Source of the DNA: Prevotellaceae bacterium UBA1787 | GTDB taxonomy: Bacteria; Bacteroidota; Bacteroidia; Bacteroidales; Bacteroidaceae | Reading direction: 5' to 3' | DNA: 8,491 bases | Assembly (NCBI GenBank): GCA_002315195.1 | Contig: DCGD01000157.1 | Coordinates: forward strand, 9,199 to 17,689 | Shown here: in pieces, positions 1 to 6,820 of the stretch | How the letters are laid out: every line of letters starts with the position of its first letter | Position numbering within the stretch: the stretch's first letter is position 1 | Position numbers and translations under genes: made by a program | The notes under the pieces: model-generated | What the model saw: only the letters and a program-made list of their open reading frames with translations | Database searches by the model: none | What the model was told of the DNA's origin: nothing

Positions 1-1
1 A

Positions 2-256
2 ACCATCAGCGAAGGGGCGCGTCCCAATGAAACCACCAACTACGCCATCAGCCATCTTGCCGACACAGACAAACCGTTCTCTGTCAGAATGGTGGTCAAG
101 GGAACGGACAAATTGGCGGGCAGCCTCATTGACACGGAGATATCCGGACAACGCACCATGATTGACTACCAAGAACAACTCTTCGTAAGCCGTCTGAAAT
201 TCATCACCGAAGATGTGGAAATCAAAAACGTGACGATAGCGCCGCTCAAGCATTGA
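2..256 (+). CDS. 3' end of an unidentified protein gene (C-terminal 84 residues)
   Basis: An open frame enters from the left edge and ends at TGA 254-256, giving 84 residues without a start. The visible part alternates short hydrophobic and polar runs (VRMVVKG, SLIDTEISG, LFVSRLKFI, VEIKNVTIAPL), which suggests a beta-sandwich domain. Closing strands of the type 'veIkNVtIaPL' are often seen at the end of concanavalin-like or DUF1080-like domains of secreted Bacteroidota glycan enzymes, but this is an impression of style, not an identified family. Codon use is like that of the downstream permease and kinase genes. A hairpin terminator follows 53 bases after the stop, so the gene is probably the last of its own transcription unit. 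That it codes is fairly sure; its function is unknown. Confidence 0.7.
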   Translation, partial: TISEGARPNETTNYAISHLADTDKPFSVRMVVKGTDKLAGSLIDTEISGQRTMIDYQEQLFVSRLKFITEDVEIKNVTIAPLKH

Positions 257-308
257 TGCTTGGCATTTATGTTTCAATCAAGCATAACCAAACATCACGG
301 ACAAGAAC

Positions 309-338
309 AGAGGGAGTCATGGCGGTTTGACTCCCTCT
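309..338 (+). terminator. Rho-independent-type hairpin after the left-edge gene
   Basis: A perfect 11-bp inverted repeat (AGAGGGAGTCA at 309-319, TGACTCCCTCT at 328-338) encloses an 8-base loop. The T-run after it is weak (TTCATTTGAG). It lies 53 bases past the stop of the left-edge gene and about 200 bases before the promoter of the permease operon, so it probably separates the two units. Confidence 0.7.
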
Positions 339-520
339 TCATTTGAGTAAAATACAAACTTCACGAAAACTTGGTTCCAATCTCAACAACAATACCTCGA
401 CTTTTGCACATCCCACGTTCGTGTTGGCATGAAATCCACACAATCCCCCAAAGGCAAAGTAATGACTACGCCGAAACAATGACAAAAAAAACAAAACCCA
501 AGTCAAATAAAAACGCACGC
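339..520. other. Non-coding spacer
   Basis: Between the terminator and the permease promoter the sequence is AT-rich, with an A-rich run near 482-500. The only open frame longer than 60 codons lies on the minus strand (339-590); its protein has no recognisable features and the frame would run through the permease promoter. I see no RNA gene or repeat here. Confidence 0.5.
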
Positions 521-554
521 TTGGACCACAAGTAGGGCATTTTTCATAACTTTG
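521..554 (+). promoter_or_regulatory. Bacteroidota-type promoter for the permease-glycerate kinase unit
   Basis: TAACTTTG at 547-554 matches the Bacteroidota -7 consensus TAnnTTTG exactly. A TTGG at 521-524 lies 22 bases upstream, close to the usual spacing of the TTTG -33 box, but it is an imperfect match. Transcription would start near 561, leaving a leader of about 48 bases before the ATG at 609. No operator-like inverted repeat is visible. Confidence 0.6.
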
Positions 555-608
555 CCCTGCTGAAACAATTACACATTCATACGTCGCCAAAGAACCACGC
601 CAAACGCC

Positions 609-1997
609 ATGACCGGTTTTTCACTTATCTGCCTTTTCTTACTGACAATTTCCATTATGATTGTCGCGATTGCAAAATACAAGGTCCATCCCTTCATCGC
701 CATCATGTCCTTGTCGATCACCTTCGGGCTTATTGCCGGAATTCCCATCATTGACAAGGAAATGGATGGGGTGGAAATTCCCGGCATCGCCACGGTTGTC
801 GGCAGCGGTTTCTCAGGCACGTTCATGAGCATCGGCATCGTCATCATTCTCGGTGCCTTAATCGGAAACATTCTCGAAGCGACAGGTGCGGCAATGAAAT
901 TTGCCGACATGATTATCAAGGCTGTAGGAAAGAAACATCCCATTCTGGCCATGGAGTTGATGGGCTGGGTCGTTTCCATTGCCGTTTTCTGCGACTCCGG
1001 CTTCGTCATTCTCAACCCCATCCGCAAGGCCTTGGTGCAGCGCACCGCCACATCATCGGTTGCCATGACGTTCGGACTCTCTTCCGGCCTTTACCTTTCG
1101 CATGTTTTCATTCCTCCCACACCGGGACCTATCGCAGCCGCCAGTACTTTGGGCATCGGTGACAACCTTTTGATTGTCATGCTGTTTGGTGTCATCTGCT
1201 CCATCTTTCCTTTCATCGCTGGATTGTTTTACGCCAATCACATAGGAAAAAAAATCAAGGCTGATGACGAGCGAGACGAAAAGGAAATACGCGAATCGTA
1301 TGATGAAATCATGAAAGCACTCGAAAAGGCACCCAATGGCTTCAGTGCCATGATGCCCATTGCCCTACCCCTGGTGCTGATGAGTTTGGCGTCTGCTGTA
1401 GTCATGATGAACCACACGGGAACCATCGCGGACATACTGAAATTTTTAGGAACACCTTTCATAGCGCTTGCCGTTGGGACAATATGCGCGGTCATACAAC
1501 TGTTTGCCTGCGACAAAGGCAAATGTTTTTATGAAATCACCAACGATACGCTCAAGGTGGTGGGGCCCATTCTCTTCATCACGGCTGCCGGCGGGGTTCT
1601 TGGCAAAGTGATAGCCTCAACAGACATGGTCCTCTTCATTATGGAGAATGCGGATTTTTTGAAATCCATCGGTATTTTCTTTCCGTTCCTTCTTTCCGCC
1701 GTCCTGAAAACGGCACAAGGATCATCCACGGTCGCACTCACCACCACGGCAGGCATCATCGTTCCACTGCTTCCGGCACTTGGATTTACGACTCCCGTTC
1801 AAACCACCTTGGTCTGCATGGCCATTTCGGCGGGTGCCATGACGGTTTCGCACGCCAATGACTCCTATTTTTGGGTGGTCACCAATTTCGGGGCGTTGAG
1901 TCCTGAACGTGGATATAAAATCCAAACCCTCGGAACGCTCATACTGGGTCTCGCCGCCATTTTTGAAATATATCTTTTGTCACTCATTTTTAAATAG
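609..1997 (+). CDS. GntP-family sugar-acid permease (gluconate or glycerate:H+ symporter)
   Basis: A 462-residue, very hydrophobic inner-membrane protein with about 12 or more membrane segments, the usual length for the GntP family. Family hallmarks are visible: CDSGFVILNPI (about 128-138), HVFIPPTPGPIAAA (165-178), KTAQGSSTVA (367-376) and SHANDSYFW (414-422). One long charged cytoplasmic stretch rich in D, E and K (about 213-242) splits the protein into two halves. GntP proteins import gluconate and related sugar acids with protons. The next gene, 8 bases away, is a glycerate kinase, so D-glycerate is the most likely substrate (inference); gluconate or another aldonate is possible. The ATG at 609 was chosen because it directly begins the first hydrophobic helix. 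No Shine-Dalgarno sequence is evident, which is normal for Bacteroidota. Confidence 0.93.
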   Translation: MTGFSLICLFLLTISIMIVAIAKYKVHPFIAIMSLSITFGLIAGIPIIDKEMDGVEIPGIATVVGSGFSGTFMSIGIVIILGALIGNILEATGAAMKFADMIIKAVGKKHPILAMELMGWVVSIAVFCDSGFVILNPIRKALVQRTATSSVAMTFGLSSGLYLSHVFIPPTPGPIAAASTLGIGDNLLIVMLFGVICSIFPFIAGLFYANHIGKKIKADDERDEKEIRESYDEIMKALEKAPNGFSAMMPIALPLVLMSLASAVVMMNHTGTIADILKFLGTPFIALAVGTICAVIQLFACDKGKCFYEITNDTLKVVGPILFITAAGGVLGKVIASTDMVLFIMENADFLKSIGIFFPFLLSAVLKTAQGSSTVALTTTAGIIVPLLPALGFTTPVQTTLVCMAISAGAMTVSHANDSYFWVVTNFGALSPERGYKIQTLGTLILGLAAIFEIYLLSLIFK

Positions 1998-2005
1998 AAC
2001 GCACC

Positions 2006-3148
2006 ATGAAATTTCTTTTCGCATCCGATGCTTTCAAAGGAACCTTGTCAAGCAAAGATACTGCCGACTTGCTCACCGTGGCCGCCACTGAAGTTTTTGG
2101 AGACGTGGAGTGCATTTCCATACCAATGGCCGACGGTGGAGAAGGCACTGTCGATGCCGTCATCGAAGCAGCGGGAGGCAAAGTCATTGAAATTGAAGCC
2201 CACGACCCACTTTGGAGAAAAAGGACTGCATATTACGGCCAACTCACGAACCAACGCGCCATCATCGAAATGGCGGCCATTTCCGGATTGCCACTGGTGG
2301 CGGTTGAGGATAGGAACCCGCTCCATACGACCACTTTCGGCACCGGAGAGCTCATAAAAGACGCCTTGGAAAAAGGATTTTCTGAAATATACATTGCCAT
2401 CGGTGGTTCTGCCACCAACGACGGGGGTATGGGATGCTTGCAGGCACTCGGCACCAAATTCCTGGACCGCCAAGGCAACGAATTGAAAGGAGAAGGCGGT
2501 TGCCTGAAAGACATTGCTTGCATTGACACCTCGCACTTGGACGATCGTATTGCCAAAACCCGATTCTTCGTCATGTGCGATGTCACAAACCCTCTTTGCG
2601 GAGTACAAGGAGCCACCTACACTTTCTCCGCACAAAAAGGGGCGACACCTGAAATTCAGACGGAGTTGGAAAGTGGCATGTGCCATTACCGCGACATCAT
2701 CAAAACTCAATGGGGGATCAATCCTGACGAAATTGCCGGCGCAGGCGCGGCTGGAGGCTTGGGTACGGCACTGCTCGTTTTTCTTGACGCAACCTTAATG
2801 AGCGGTATTGAGACGGTGCTGAAACTGACACATTTCGACGACATCGCCAAAGATGTGAATTTGGTCGTAACGGGAGAAGGACGGACCGATGGGCAATCTT
2901 GCCAAGGCAAAGTCTTGCAAGGCATTGGCACGCATTGCGCCAAAATGAATGTCCCCGCCATCGCCTTGGTTGGTTCCACGGGAGAAGGCGCCAACGATAT
3001 TTTCAAATTCGGAATCTGTGCGTTGATGACCACAGTATCGGCACCCATGCCGTTGGAACAAGCGCTTGCCCACGCCAAGGAATACTATTTGGATGGGGCT
3101 ATACGCATGTTCCGAATGATCCAAACAGGACTGTGCATGAAACCATGA
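2006..3148 (+). CDS. Glycerate kinase (GarK/GlxK family)
   Basis: A 380-residue protein of full family length that phosphorylates D-glycerate with ATP in the cytoplasm. GarK/GlxK enzymes of this family make 2-phosphoglycerate, which enters lower glycolysis; the regiospecificity cannot be read from this sequence. Visible family motifs are SDAFKGTLSS (7-16), ADGGEGT (42-48), GGSATNDGGMG (133-143), DVTNPLCG (192-199), GAGAAGGLG (245-253) and TGEGRTDGQS (289-298). No key segment is missing. It starts 8 bases after the permease stop, so the two are almost certainly co-transcribed as an uptake-and-activation pair. The start is fixed by MKFLFASDAFKG, which aligns with the usual N-terminus. There is no clear terminator after it, so transcription may continue into the GH10 gene. 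Confidence 0.95.
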   Translation: MKFLFASDAFKGTLSSKDTADLLTVAATEVFGDVECISIPMADGGEGTVDAVIEAAGGKVIEIEAHDPLWRKRTAYYGQLTNQRAIIEMAAISGLPLVAVEDRNPLHTTTFGTGELIKDALEKGFSEIYIAIGGSATNDGGMGCLQALGTKFLDRQGNELKGEGGCLKDIACIDTSHLDDRIAKTRFFVMCDVTNPLCGVQGATYTFSAQKGATPEIQTELESGMCHYRDIIKTQWGINPDEIAGAGAAGGLGTALLVFLDATLMSGIETVLKLTHFDDIAKDVNLVVTGEGRTDGQSCQGKVLQGIGTHCAKMNVPAIALVGSTGEGANDIFKFGICALMTTVSAPMPLEQALAHAKEYYLDGAIRMFRMIQTGLCMKP

Positions 3149-3270
3149 GCCTCATGTCTGTTCATTTACGAGTGCATCGGATTTTGACGTCCTTATCCTG
3201 ATATCTGAATGACCGCAAGCGCACCTTCTCTTTTTTCATCACACTACTACAGCATTTTTCAAACTACACC

Positions 3271-4827
3271 ATGAAAACACCCTTATTTTTTATTGCACTG
3301 TGCCTGTACGGAACTACTACCGCACAAATCAAAATTCCTCATTCCAAGCAAGAGGATACCCAACACGTCATGAGTGATGCCTATTGGAAACAATGGAACG
3401 ACAGCCTTCAGACAGCCATCGACAAATCCATTGAACAGAACCGCAAGGCGGATGCGGTGATTGCCATCAAAGGACTGCCGGCAGGCACACGGGTGCGTAT
3501 TGAACAGGTTAGGCACAAGTTTTATTTTGGCGCACACATTTTCAATTACAACCAACTGGGCTCTCCTGAGGCTAACGCACGTTATCGTGAACTGTACGGA
3601 ACTTTTTTCAATTCCGCCACCGTGGGTTTCTATTGGAAAACCTTTGAGGATCGTAGAGGACGACTGAGATTTCGCGAAGAATACTGGGACACTGAAGACT
3701 ATTGGAACACCCGGGACAAACCACAATACGAATTTCACTGGAGAAGACCTTCCACGGACCAAATTGTGGATTTCCTCACGAAACGCGGGGTTAGAATACA
3801 CGGACACCCGCTCATTTGGGGCAACCGCAAATGGCACCACCCGGACTGGCTGGATGATGTCCTGCTTTCTCCCAATGAAAAACAGACCATGAAACGACTT
3901 GTCACAGAACATGCCACTCTTAAAAACTATAAGGACGGGGATGTTTTCTCCGACGAATACAAACGGATGACTCCCGAAGCCTTATCCGACTCCTTTATCC
4001 ACTATGCGGAAGGATTGGCGGAAGCGTTCAAGGAACGCATCACACGCATCGCCGCCCACTACGGCGGAAAAATCGCAAGCTGGGATGTCGTGAATGAAAG
4101 TACTTCTGATTACAACCATGGGGTCTTCGGGCATCAGGGCAAACTCTGCAAGAGTGTGTATGGAATAATGCCCAACGACTATGTCTTCCAAGCATTCAAA
4201 ACGGCCGAAGCATCCTTTCCCTCCCATGTCAAACTGAATATCAACGATTACATTATCTCTGAAAAATATGTTGAATGGACGGAGAAACTTCGAGACAGAA
4301 AGTGCCGCATTGATGTAATGGGGTCTCAGATGCATCTGTTCAACCCCCAACAATGCCTCGACCTCGCGGAAGGAAAGACTACGAACGGCCTCCCTACACC
4401 CAAATATGTCAAGAACTGCATGGACATCCTTTCCAGGACCGGACTGCCCATTCATCTGAGCGAAATTACCATCACCGCCCCGGGAAATGACGAGAAGGGA
4501 CGCATGATACAAGCCATCTTGACAAGAAACCTTTACAGATTGTGGTTCAGCATTCCTGCCATGCAGGGCATTACATGGTGGAATGTCGTGGATGGCTGCG
4601 GTGCTCCCGGAGAACCTTCCGTTTCGGGACTGTTCCTGCGTGACATGACACCCAAACCGGCATTCTACGCACTGGATGAACTCATCAACAAAGAATGGAA
4701 AACCGTCATGAGTGTGCAGACAAAAGAGAGTGGCAAGGTTGCGTTCCGAGGTTTCCGCGGACATTATGTCATTTCGTGGAAAGACAGGAACGGAAAGGAA
4801 CACACCATGGAAACCGACGTTGAGTAA
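3271..4827 (+). CDS. Secreted GH10 glycoside hydrolase (endo-1,4-beta-xylanase family)
   Basis: A 518-residue protein with a short signal peptide (charged MK, hydrophobic LFFIALCLYG, likely cut near TTTAQ about residue 19; no lipobox Cys). Residues about 60-90 match a beta-rich N-terminal module that ends in 'YFGAHIF', common in uncharacterised GH10 proteins. The catalytic barrel follows: GHPLIW (178-183), acid/base WDVVNE with Glu276, NINDY (323-327), SQMH (352-355), nucleophile HLSE with Glu398, and ITWWNVVDG (434-442). Both catalytic glutamates are present. A C-terminal strand-rich tail (about 478-518, FRGFRGHYVISW) is also typical of this GH10 subgroup. It probably hydrolyses xylan or a related beta-1,4 polymer in the periplasm or outside the cell. 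Exact substrate is uncertain: the nucleophile motif LSEIT departs from the classic TELDI, so this is a divergent member. It lies 122 bases after the kinase, same strand. Confidence 0.9.
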   Translation: MKTPLFFIALCLYGTTTAQIKIPHSKQEDTQHVMSDAYWKQWNDSLQTAIDKSIEQNRKADAVIAIKGLPAGTRVRIEQVRHKFYFGAHIFNYNQLGSPEANARYRELYGTFFNSATVGFYWKTFEDRRGRLRFREEYWDTEDYWNTRDKPQYEFHWRRPSTDQIVDFLTKRGVRIHGHPLIWGNRKWHHPDWLDDVLLSPNEKQTMKRLVTEHATLKNYKDGDVFSDEYKRMTPEALSDSFIHYAEGLAEAFKERITRIAAHYGGKIASWDVVNESTSDYNHGVFGHQGKLCKSVYGIMPNDYVFQAFKTAEASFPSHVKLNINDYIISEKYVEWTEKLRDRKCRIDVMGSQMHLFNPQQCLDLAEGKTTNGLPTPKYVKNCMDILSRTGLPIHLSEITITAPGNDEKGRMIQAILTRNLYRLWFSIPAMQGITWWNVVDGCGAPGEPSVSGLFLRDMTPKPAFYALDELINKEWKTVMSVQTKESGKVAFRGFRGHYVISWKDRNGKEHTMETDVE

Positions 4828-4922
4828 GACTCCATTTGGCAAAAAAATGACGGCAACAGTCGTTTGCGCATGAGTTGTTAAGGTCGCAAAACCCAAAGCA
4901 TCCAATAAGTTTCGGGCAAACG

Positions 4923-4968
4923 AAAATAGCCTCAAGGCATCCATGTAGAGATGCCTTAAGGCTATTTT
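4923..4968. terminator. Long hairpin terminator after the GH10 gene
   Basis: A 19-base inverted repeat (4923-4941 with 4950-4968) has a single mismatch (4933/4958) and an 8-base loop. The stem ends in AAAA...TTTT, so it can work as a U-tract terminator in both directions. It closes the permease-kinase-GH10 unit and would also stop minus-strand transcription coming from the peptide-gene remnant on its right. Confidence 0.85.
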
Positions 4969-5046
4969 AAACTTAAAAGCCAAACCTGCAGCGTTGCCCC
5001 GCAGAGACTATTATTGCTGCCATTTTATAGAATACATCTTTCCTGC

Positions 5047-5205
5047 TTAAGCCGTGATTTTCTTCGATATCCATGTTTCTTCATCAGTAGAACTTTTTAT
5101 TGTTACCTCTCCTGGTGCCAAAGGTAAATAACTGATTTTGGCTACTGGCAATGATATGGATCCAGAACTTTTAGTAGCCGAAAACATAGCCTTTGTTTTC
5201 TTCAT
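5047..5205 (-). other. Doubtful 52-codon open frame overlapping the peptide-gene remnant
   Basis: A minus-strand frame starting at ATG 5205 reads MKKTKAMFSATKSSGS and ends KSSTDEETWISKKITA. It overlaps the 3' end of the broken peptide gene in another frame. The tail (APGEVTIKSSTDEETW) faintly resembles a strand of a bacterial Ig-like or BACON domain, so it may be a scrap of a lost surface-protein gene. There is no signal peptide, no clear ribosome site and no recognised family. The same frame also has an ATG further upstream at 5247, inside the remnant. I list it as a possible small or relic ORF, not as a supported gene. Confidence 0.2.
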
Positions 5206-5309
5206 ATTCGCTAAAACTTGCACTGGCAGGTGTTCCACTCGCTGCAATCACATTGACCGGGCTGACCGCATAGGTCTTCAACCACGGCTTCTCGTAGATT
5301 TTTCTTTAT
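5171..5309 (-). pseudogene. Broken paralogue of the 41-residue peptide gene
   Basis: The minus strand from 5296 to 5171 encodes YEKPWLKTYAVSPVNVIAAS followed by GTPASASFSEYEENKGYVFG, a final Y and a stop (TAA, 5173-5171). The first half matches the intact peptide encoded at 6821-6946; the second half does not. At the position of the intact start codon (5309-5307) this copy reads ATA, and one extra A in the following A-run (about 5303-5299) shifts the frame, so MKK is no longer joined to YEKPW; an in-frame TAA lies just upstream. Its remaining reading frame is nevertheless clean. A TTG (Leu in YEKPWL) could in principle serve as a weak start, so a shortened active peptide cannot be excluded. 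The gene sits immediately next to the left arm of the inverted-repeat element. Confidence 0.65.
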
Positions 5310-5313
5310 ACTG
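5237..5313 (-). repeat. Repeat copy 1: 5' part of the peptide gene
   Basis: This 77-base stretch matches 6875-6950 at 72 of 76 aligned positions plus one indel (hand count). The match starts just before the peptide start codon and ends sharply at the codons for IAAS. It is the shared leader part of the two peptide genes, both on the minus strand, about 1.6 kb apart. Confidence 0.9.
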
Positions 5314-5319
5314 TAAATA

Positions 5320-5416
5320 TGAATCCACCATAAAAAGTATTTTGTAAAAATTTGCATTGATAATCAATATTTTACAAATCCAAATACCAAAAATTTTGAC
5401 TTATTCAAGGAAACTC
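5320..5416 (+). repeat. Left inverted-repeat arm
   Basis: Pairs with 5634-5732. At the place where the right arm has TAGTTTTG (-7 element), this arm, read on the minus strand, has TGGATTTG, so the promoter consensus is lost here. The perfect 13-base palindromic block lies at 5357-5369. Confidence 0.75.
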
Positions 5417-5633
5417 GAATATATTACAGCACCCGAAACTATTCTCCAAACATTGCCACACCACAATGGCGGGCTGAAAGCCCAGAGGTTTCCTTTGTCC
5501 GGGACACCGCCCCGAAAGGTTGTGGGTTACACGATCGCACTGAAAGAGCAAAAGTAAAAACAAGGGGGTGCGTTGTTTCGTTTCTAATACAAGAACACCA
5601 AAGTGAACAACCTACTTGCGATAGTTGAGTAAG

Positions 5634-5732
5634 GAGTCTCCTTGAAAAAGTCAATTTTTTTGATTATTAGTTTTGTAGCACATTGATTATCAATACTCAT
5701 TTTCACAAAAAATACTTTTTATAGTGGACTCA
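5634..5732 (-). repeat. Right inverted-repeat arm
   Basis: Reverse copy of 5320-5416, two bases longer because of a T-run expansion. The palindromic block ATTGATTATCAAT lies at 5682-5694. It carries a consensus -7 promoter element that points outward to the right. Confidence 0.75.
5668..5675 (+). promoter_or_regulatory. Possible outward promoter (-7 element) in the right arm
   Basis: TAGTTTTG fits TAnnTTTG exactly. The nearest TTG that could serve as -33 is at 5642-5644, 23 bases upstream, slightly too far. It would start transcripts near 5682, at the palindromic block, reading right. No intact plus-strand gene follows: the first ATG (5760) gives only eight codons. Its function in the present orientation is therefore unclear. 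Confidence 0.35.
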
Positions 5733-5847
5733 GTAAGAAAGAAAAACAAGAACAAAACAATGGCCGAATCAGCAGTTATCGCATGAGTTATGACCAACCA
5801 CCTATAAGCAATTATTGATTTGTTTTCTATATCCATCAAACGCAAAC
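5733..5847. other. Non-coding spacer right of the inverted-repeat element
   Basis: AT-rich sequence with no open frame worth reporting. An eight-codon ORF (5760-5786, MAESAVIA) starts 28 bases after the right arm and is probably meaningless. No RNA gene or repeat is seen. Confidence 0.5.
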
Positions 5848-5882
5848 AACGCCCATCTCGCAATGATATGGAGATGGACGTT
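5848..5882 (-). terminator. Likely terminator of the fimbrillin-like lipoprotein gene
   Basis: Bases 5848-5859 and 5871-5882 form a 12-bp stem (AACGCCCATCTC with GAGATGGACGTT, one G-U pair when read as minus-strand RNA) around an 11-base loop. On the minus strand the stem is followed by T-rich sequence (TTGTTTGCGTTTG). It lies about 43 bases after the stop of the lipoprotein gene. Confidence 0.5.
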
Positions 5883-5924
5883 CTGCATGGTTAATTTTTC
5901 ACGGCAGTCGCACCGTCCTATGCC

Positions 5925-6785
5925 TTATTCTCCTGATAAGGTTACGGAATAAATCCTACCTGATACATTCTTATCGCTGTCCTGCATTGTTTTATATTCA
6001 CACATAGATTCTTCGTCGTCAGCAAGAGTCCATTTTTCACCTGAGATACCACACTGACACATGTTTATATAAAGGGTTTGTCCATCAGCGATTGCGTAGT
6101 GTGTCACCTCTGCCCATTGTTTTGTTTCCATGCCTCTTCCTCCAAAATAAGGTGGTTCGTCTTCGTCCGCGGATGCTAACACTACTGATGGTTCAAAATA
6201 ACCAGTTTTGCCACCATATGCACTTTTACCATACCACGCCACTGTCCATTCCGCGGGAACGCAACTAGTTACCTTGAGAACGTTGTTGACAATTTTCATC
6301 GTGTAATTTCCGCCAGTACTTATTGCAGCCATCATGACAACATCCTTCAAGGCGGCCGAAGATCGGGTTGTTGGAATCAGAAAAATTCTTTCATCACCTT
6401 GTTCGGTTGTTGCTGTAGCGCCATAAACAGCTAAATTGTAGTCAGAAAGAACTTTGCCTTCGGGCAGGATTCCACTGAAAGTGCCCGCGTTGGCATTGAT
6501 ACAAGTGAACTCGATGCCACCGTTTAACACCGGCAGTTGCTCTTCAAAGCCCAATTTGAAATAATACAATTTCACCTTATCACCAAGTTCCCATCCGGTA
6601 ATCTTGAGATCATTACCTACAGTCACGCGCGTATCAGGTTCCTGGGTGGGAGGTGCGATGGTGATGGTCACTACATTGCCCTCCTTGGCTGGGGCCACCT
6701 CGTCGAGGTCGTTGCTGCATGATGTCATCACAGCGGCTGTCATCCACATCATCAATGCCGCCAAACTCATTAAATACTTTTTCAT
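5925..6785 (-). CDS. Fimbrillin-like (Mfa-type) lipoprotein
   Basis: A 286-residue predicted lipoprotein. The N-terminus has a charged MKK, a hydrophobic stretch (LMSLAALMMWMTAAVM) and a lipobox ending in TSC, so Cys23 would be lipidated and the protein exported to the outer membrane. After a short acidic linker, TRVTVGNDLKITGWELGDKV (52-71) resembles the 'tR...W..GD.v' signature of Mfa-like fimbrillin-family proteins; the closing SGRIYSVTLSGE also fits their last strand. Such proteins are fimbrial subunits or surface adhesins of Bacteroidales. I chose ATG 6785 over the in-frame ATG 6827 because it starts a standard lipoprotein signal, is preceded by AAAGAGAAAGAA, and avoids overlap with the peptide gene ending at 6821. 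The 35-base gap suggests co-transcription with that peptide gene. No usher or anchor genes lie in the window. Family placement is moderately sure; function is inferred. Confidence 0.8.
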   Translation of the reverse strand: MKKYLMSLAALMMWMTAAVMTSCSNDLDEVAPAKEGNVVTITIAPPTQEPDTRVTVGNDLKITGWELGDKVKLYYFKLGFEEQLPVLNGGIEFTCINANAGTFSGILPEGKVLSDYNLAVYGATATTEQGDERIFLIPTTRSSAALKDVVMMAAISTGGNYTMKIVNNVLKVTSCVPAEWTVAWYGKSAYGGKTGYFEPSVVLASADEDEPPYFGGRGMETKQWAEVTHYAIADGQTLYINMCQCGISGEKWTLADDEESMCEYKTMQDSDKNVSGRIYSVTLSGE

Positions 6786-6820
6786 GATTTCTTTCTCTTT
6801 TTTTGATTTGAAACTTTGAT

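Larger units (their letters stand above)
5320..5732. mobile_element. Non-coding element of about 413 bp bounded by long inverted repeats (MITE-like or invertible segment)
   Basis: Two arms, 5320-5416 and 5634-5732, are inverted copies of each other, with 79 of 97 aligned bases identical and one 2-base gap by hand count. The best-kept parts are the outer ends (TAAAAAGTATTTT), a 13-base perfect match ATTGATAATCAAT that is itself a near palindrome, and TTCAAGG near the inner ends. The 217-base core (5417-5633) has no credible gene; it contains compact hairpins at 5471-5483 (GGGCT-GAA-AGCCC) and 5492-5519 (CCTTT/AAAGG plus CGGG/CCCG with a 3-base bulge). No transposase is encoded. A clear target-site duplication is not visible. 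It could be a MITE, an invertible promoter segment, or two divergent copies of a gene leader. Confidence 0.6.

Noticed and set aside
339..590. 83-codon minus-strand open frame before the permease gene
   Set aside because: It overlaps the permease promoter and the end of the terminator hairpin, and the protein has no recognised features.
2048..2710. 220-codon open frame opposite the glycerate kinase gene
   Set aside because: The kinase motifs are all on the plus strand; the antisense protein has no family features.
3982..4983. 333-codon open frame opposite the GH10 gene
   Set aside because: It lies antisense to a gene with both catalytic glutamates and full domain structure, and runs through the terminator hairpin; a shadow frame.
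5357..5557. 66-codon plus-strand open frame in the left arm and core
   Set aside because: It begins inside the repeat arm and the protein has no recognisable features; explained better as a by-product of the element.
5439..5654. 71-codon minus-strand open frame across the core of the inverted-repeat element
   Set aside because: It spans hairpins and runs into the right arm, has no signal, domain or ribosome site, and the bases look like structured non-coding repeat sequence.
4850..5795. Similar short strings CAGTCGTTTGCGCATGAGTT and CAGTTATCGCATGAGTTATG near 4858 and 5773 as a possible direct repeat flanking the accessory region
   Set aside because: Only about 10-12 bases agree contiguously and flanks differ; too weak for attachment sites or target duplication.
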